Assembly: GCF_000706625.1 (NCBI RefSeq)
Contig: NZ_KL407334.1
Span: 1,370,316-1,434,315, forward strand
DNA length: 64,000 bases
Source of the DNA: Bartonella koehlerae C-29
GTDB lineage: Bacteria; Pseudomonadota; Alphaproteobacteria; Rhizobiales; Rhizobiaceae
Direction: 5' to 3'
Positions within the stretch are counted from its first letter, which is position 1. The number at the start of each line of letters is the position of its first letter. The translations under genes were made by a program, and so were the position numbers. This document shows positions 63,801 to 64,000 of the stretch, in pieces. The notes beneath the pieces were generated by a model that did no database searches, was not told the DNA's origin, and was given only the letters and a program-made list of their open reading frames with translations.

Positions 63801-64000
63801 TTACAAAGAAACCACTTCATAGTGATCAAGTAATGCAGTCACAATATCTGATGAATGAAGACTGTGGGATGACTTAATCATAAGGAGATCCCCAGTGGAA
63901 ATTTCTGCCAAAATAAGTGGTAAAATTTTTTCAATATTTTCAGCATAATGAACCTTAACGTATGCAGCCAGATCAGTGGCTAAAAACTTCATTACCTCAC
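63801..64000 (-). CDS. murF: MurF, UDP-MurNAc-tripeptide--D-Ala-D-Ala ligase, C-terminal end only
   Basis: The last 66 or so codons of a minus-strand gene enter the window from the right. The sequence [20 protein letters not shown] followed by [20 protein letters not shown] is the C-terminal end expected of MurF, and the position directly upstream of mraY fits the dcw order. The N-terminal and catalytic parts lie outside the window. Confidence 0.85.
   Translation of the reverse strand, partial: EVMKFLATDLAAYVKVHYAENIEKILPLILAEISTGDLLMIKSSHSLHSSDIVTALLDHYEVVSL

Overview
The window is an AT-rich alphaproteobacterial chromosome segment, almost certainly from a Bartonella species. The evidence is a haem-binding/Omp25-type porin, a circularly permuted two-piece tmRNA with tag ANDNYAEARLAA beside an alpha-type SspB, the Rhizobiales-style thyA-folA-hflK-hflC-degP-miaA-ilvI neighbourhood, and a Rhizobiales-type dcw cluster with a long FtsZ (about 583 residues). 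Long spacers full of decayed genes also fit the reduced genome of a host-restricted bacterium. The species cannot be fixed from sequence alone.

Layout. 1-6 kb: truncated ilvA, tRNA-Leu(UAA), an outer-membrane porin, a very AT-rich spacer, and a small secreted protein overlapping a large MscS-type channel. 6-14 kb: fused secDF, a YbaL-type antiporter, a UPF0104 membrane protein, a TerC/CBS/CorC membrane protein and a tRNA-Lys(CUU). 15-25 kb: cycA, ilvC, pdxJ, a RecD-like helicase, ilvI behind a terminator/attenuator, and miaA. No ilvH is seen. 25-31 kb: a Do-family protease, hflC/hflK, folA, thyA. 31-35 kb: kgtP followed by a dead second copy, and a DUF2853 gene. 35-43 kb: tmRNA, sspB, two small genes, a UvrD-like helicase, a decayed hexapeptide acetyltransferase, SCO1, prmA and an M24 aminopeptidase. 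43-45 kb: a gene graveyard holding an integrase remnant, a HicB antitoxin remnant and a broken copy of the ligA 3' end. 45-64 kb, all on the minus strand: ligA, recN, bamD, lpxC, ftsZ, ftsA, ftsQ, ddl, murB, murC, murG, ftsW, murD, mraY and the end of murF.

How the genes work together. The right third is the division and peptidoglycan precursor operon, with lipid A (lpxC) and outer-membrane assembly (bamD) genes behind it. The middle carries protein quality control (tmRNA/SspB, HflKC, Do protease), branched-chain amino acid synthesis (ilvA, ilvI, ilvC) and thymidylate/folate synthesis. The left part is mostly membrane transport and secretion.

I found no convincing new biological system. The most interesting non-routine signals are the ilvI attenuator combined with the missing ilvH, the integrase/HicB/ligA-duplication graveyard, the dead kgtP paralogue, and several unrecognised decayed coding stretches. 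The identifications of decayed genes come from hand translation and pattern memory, without any database search.
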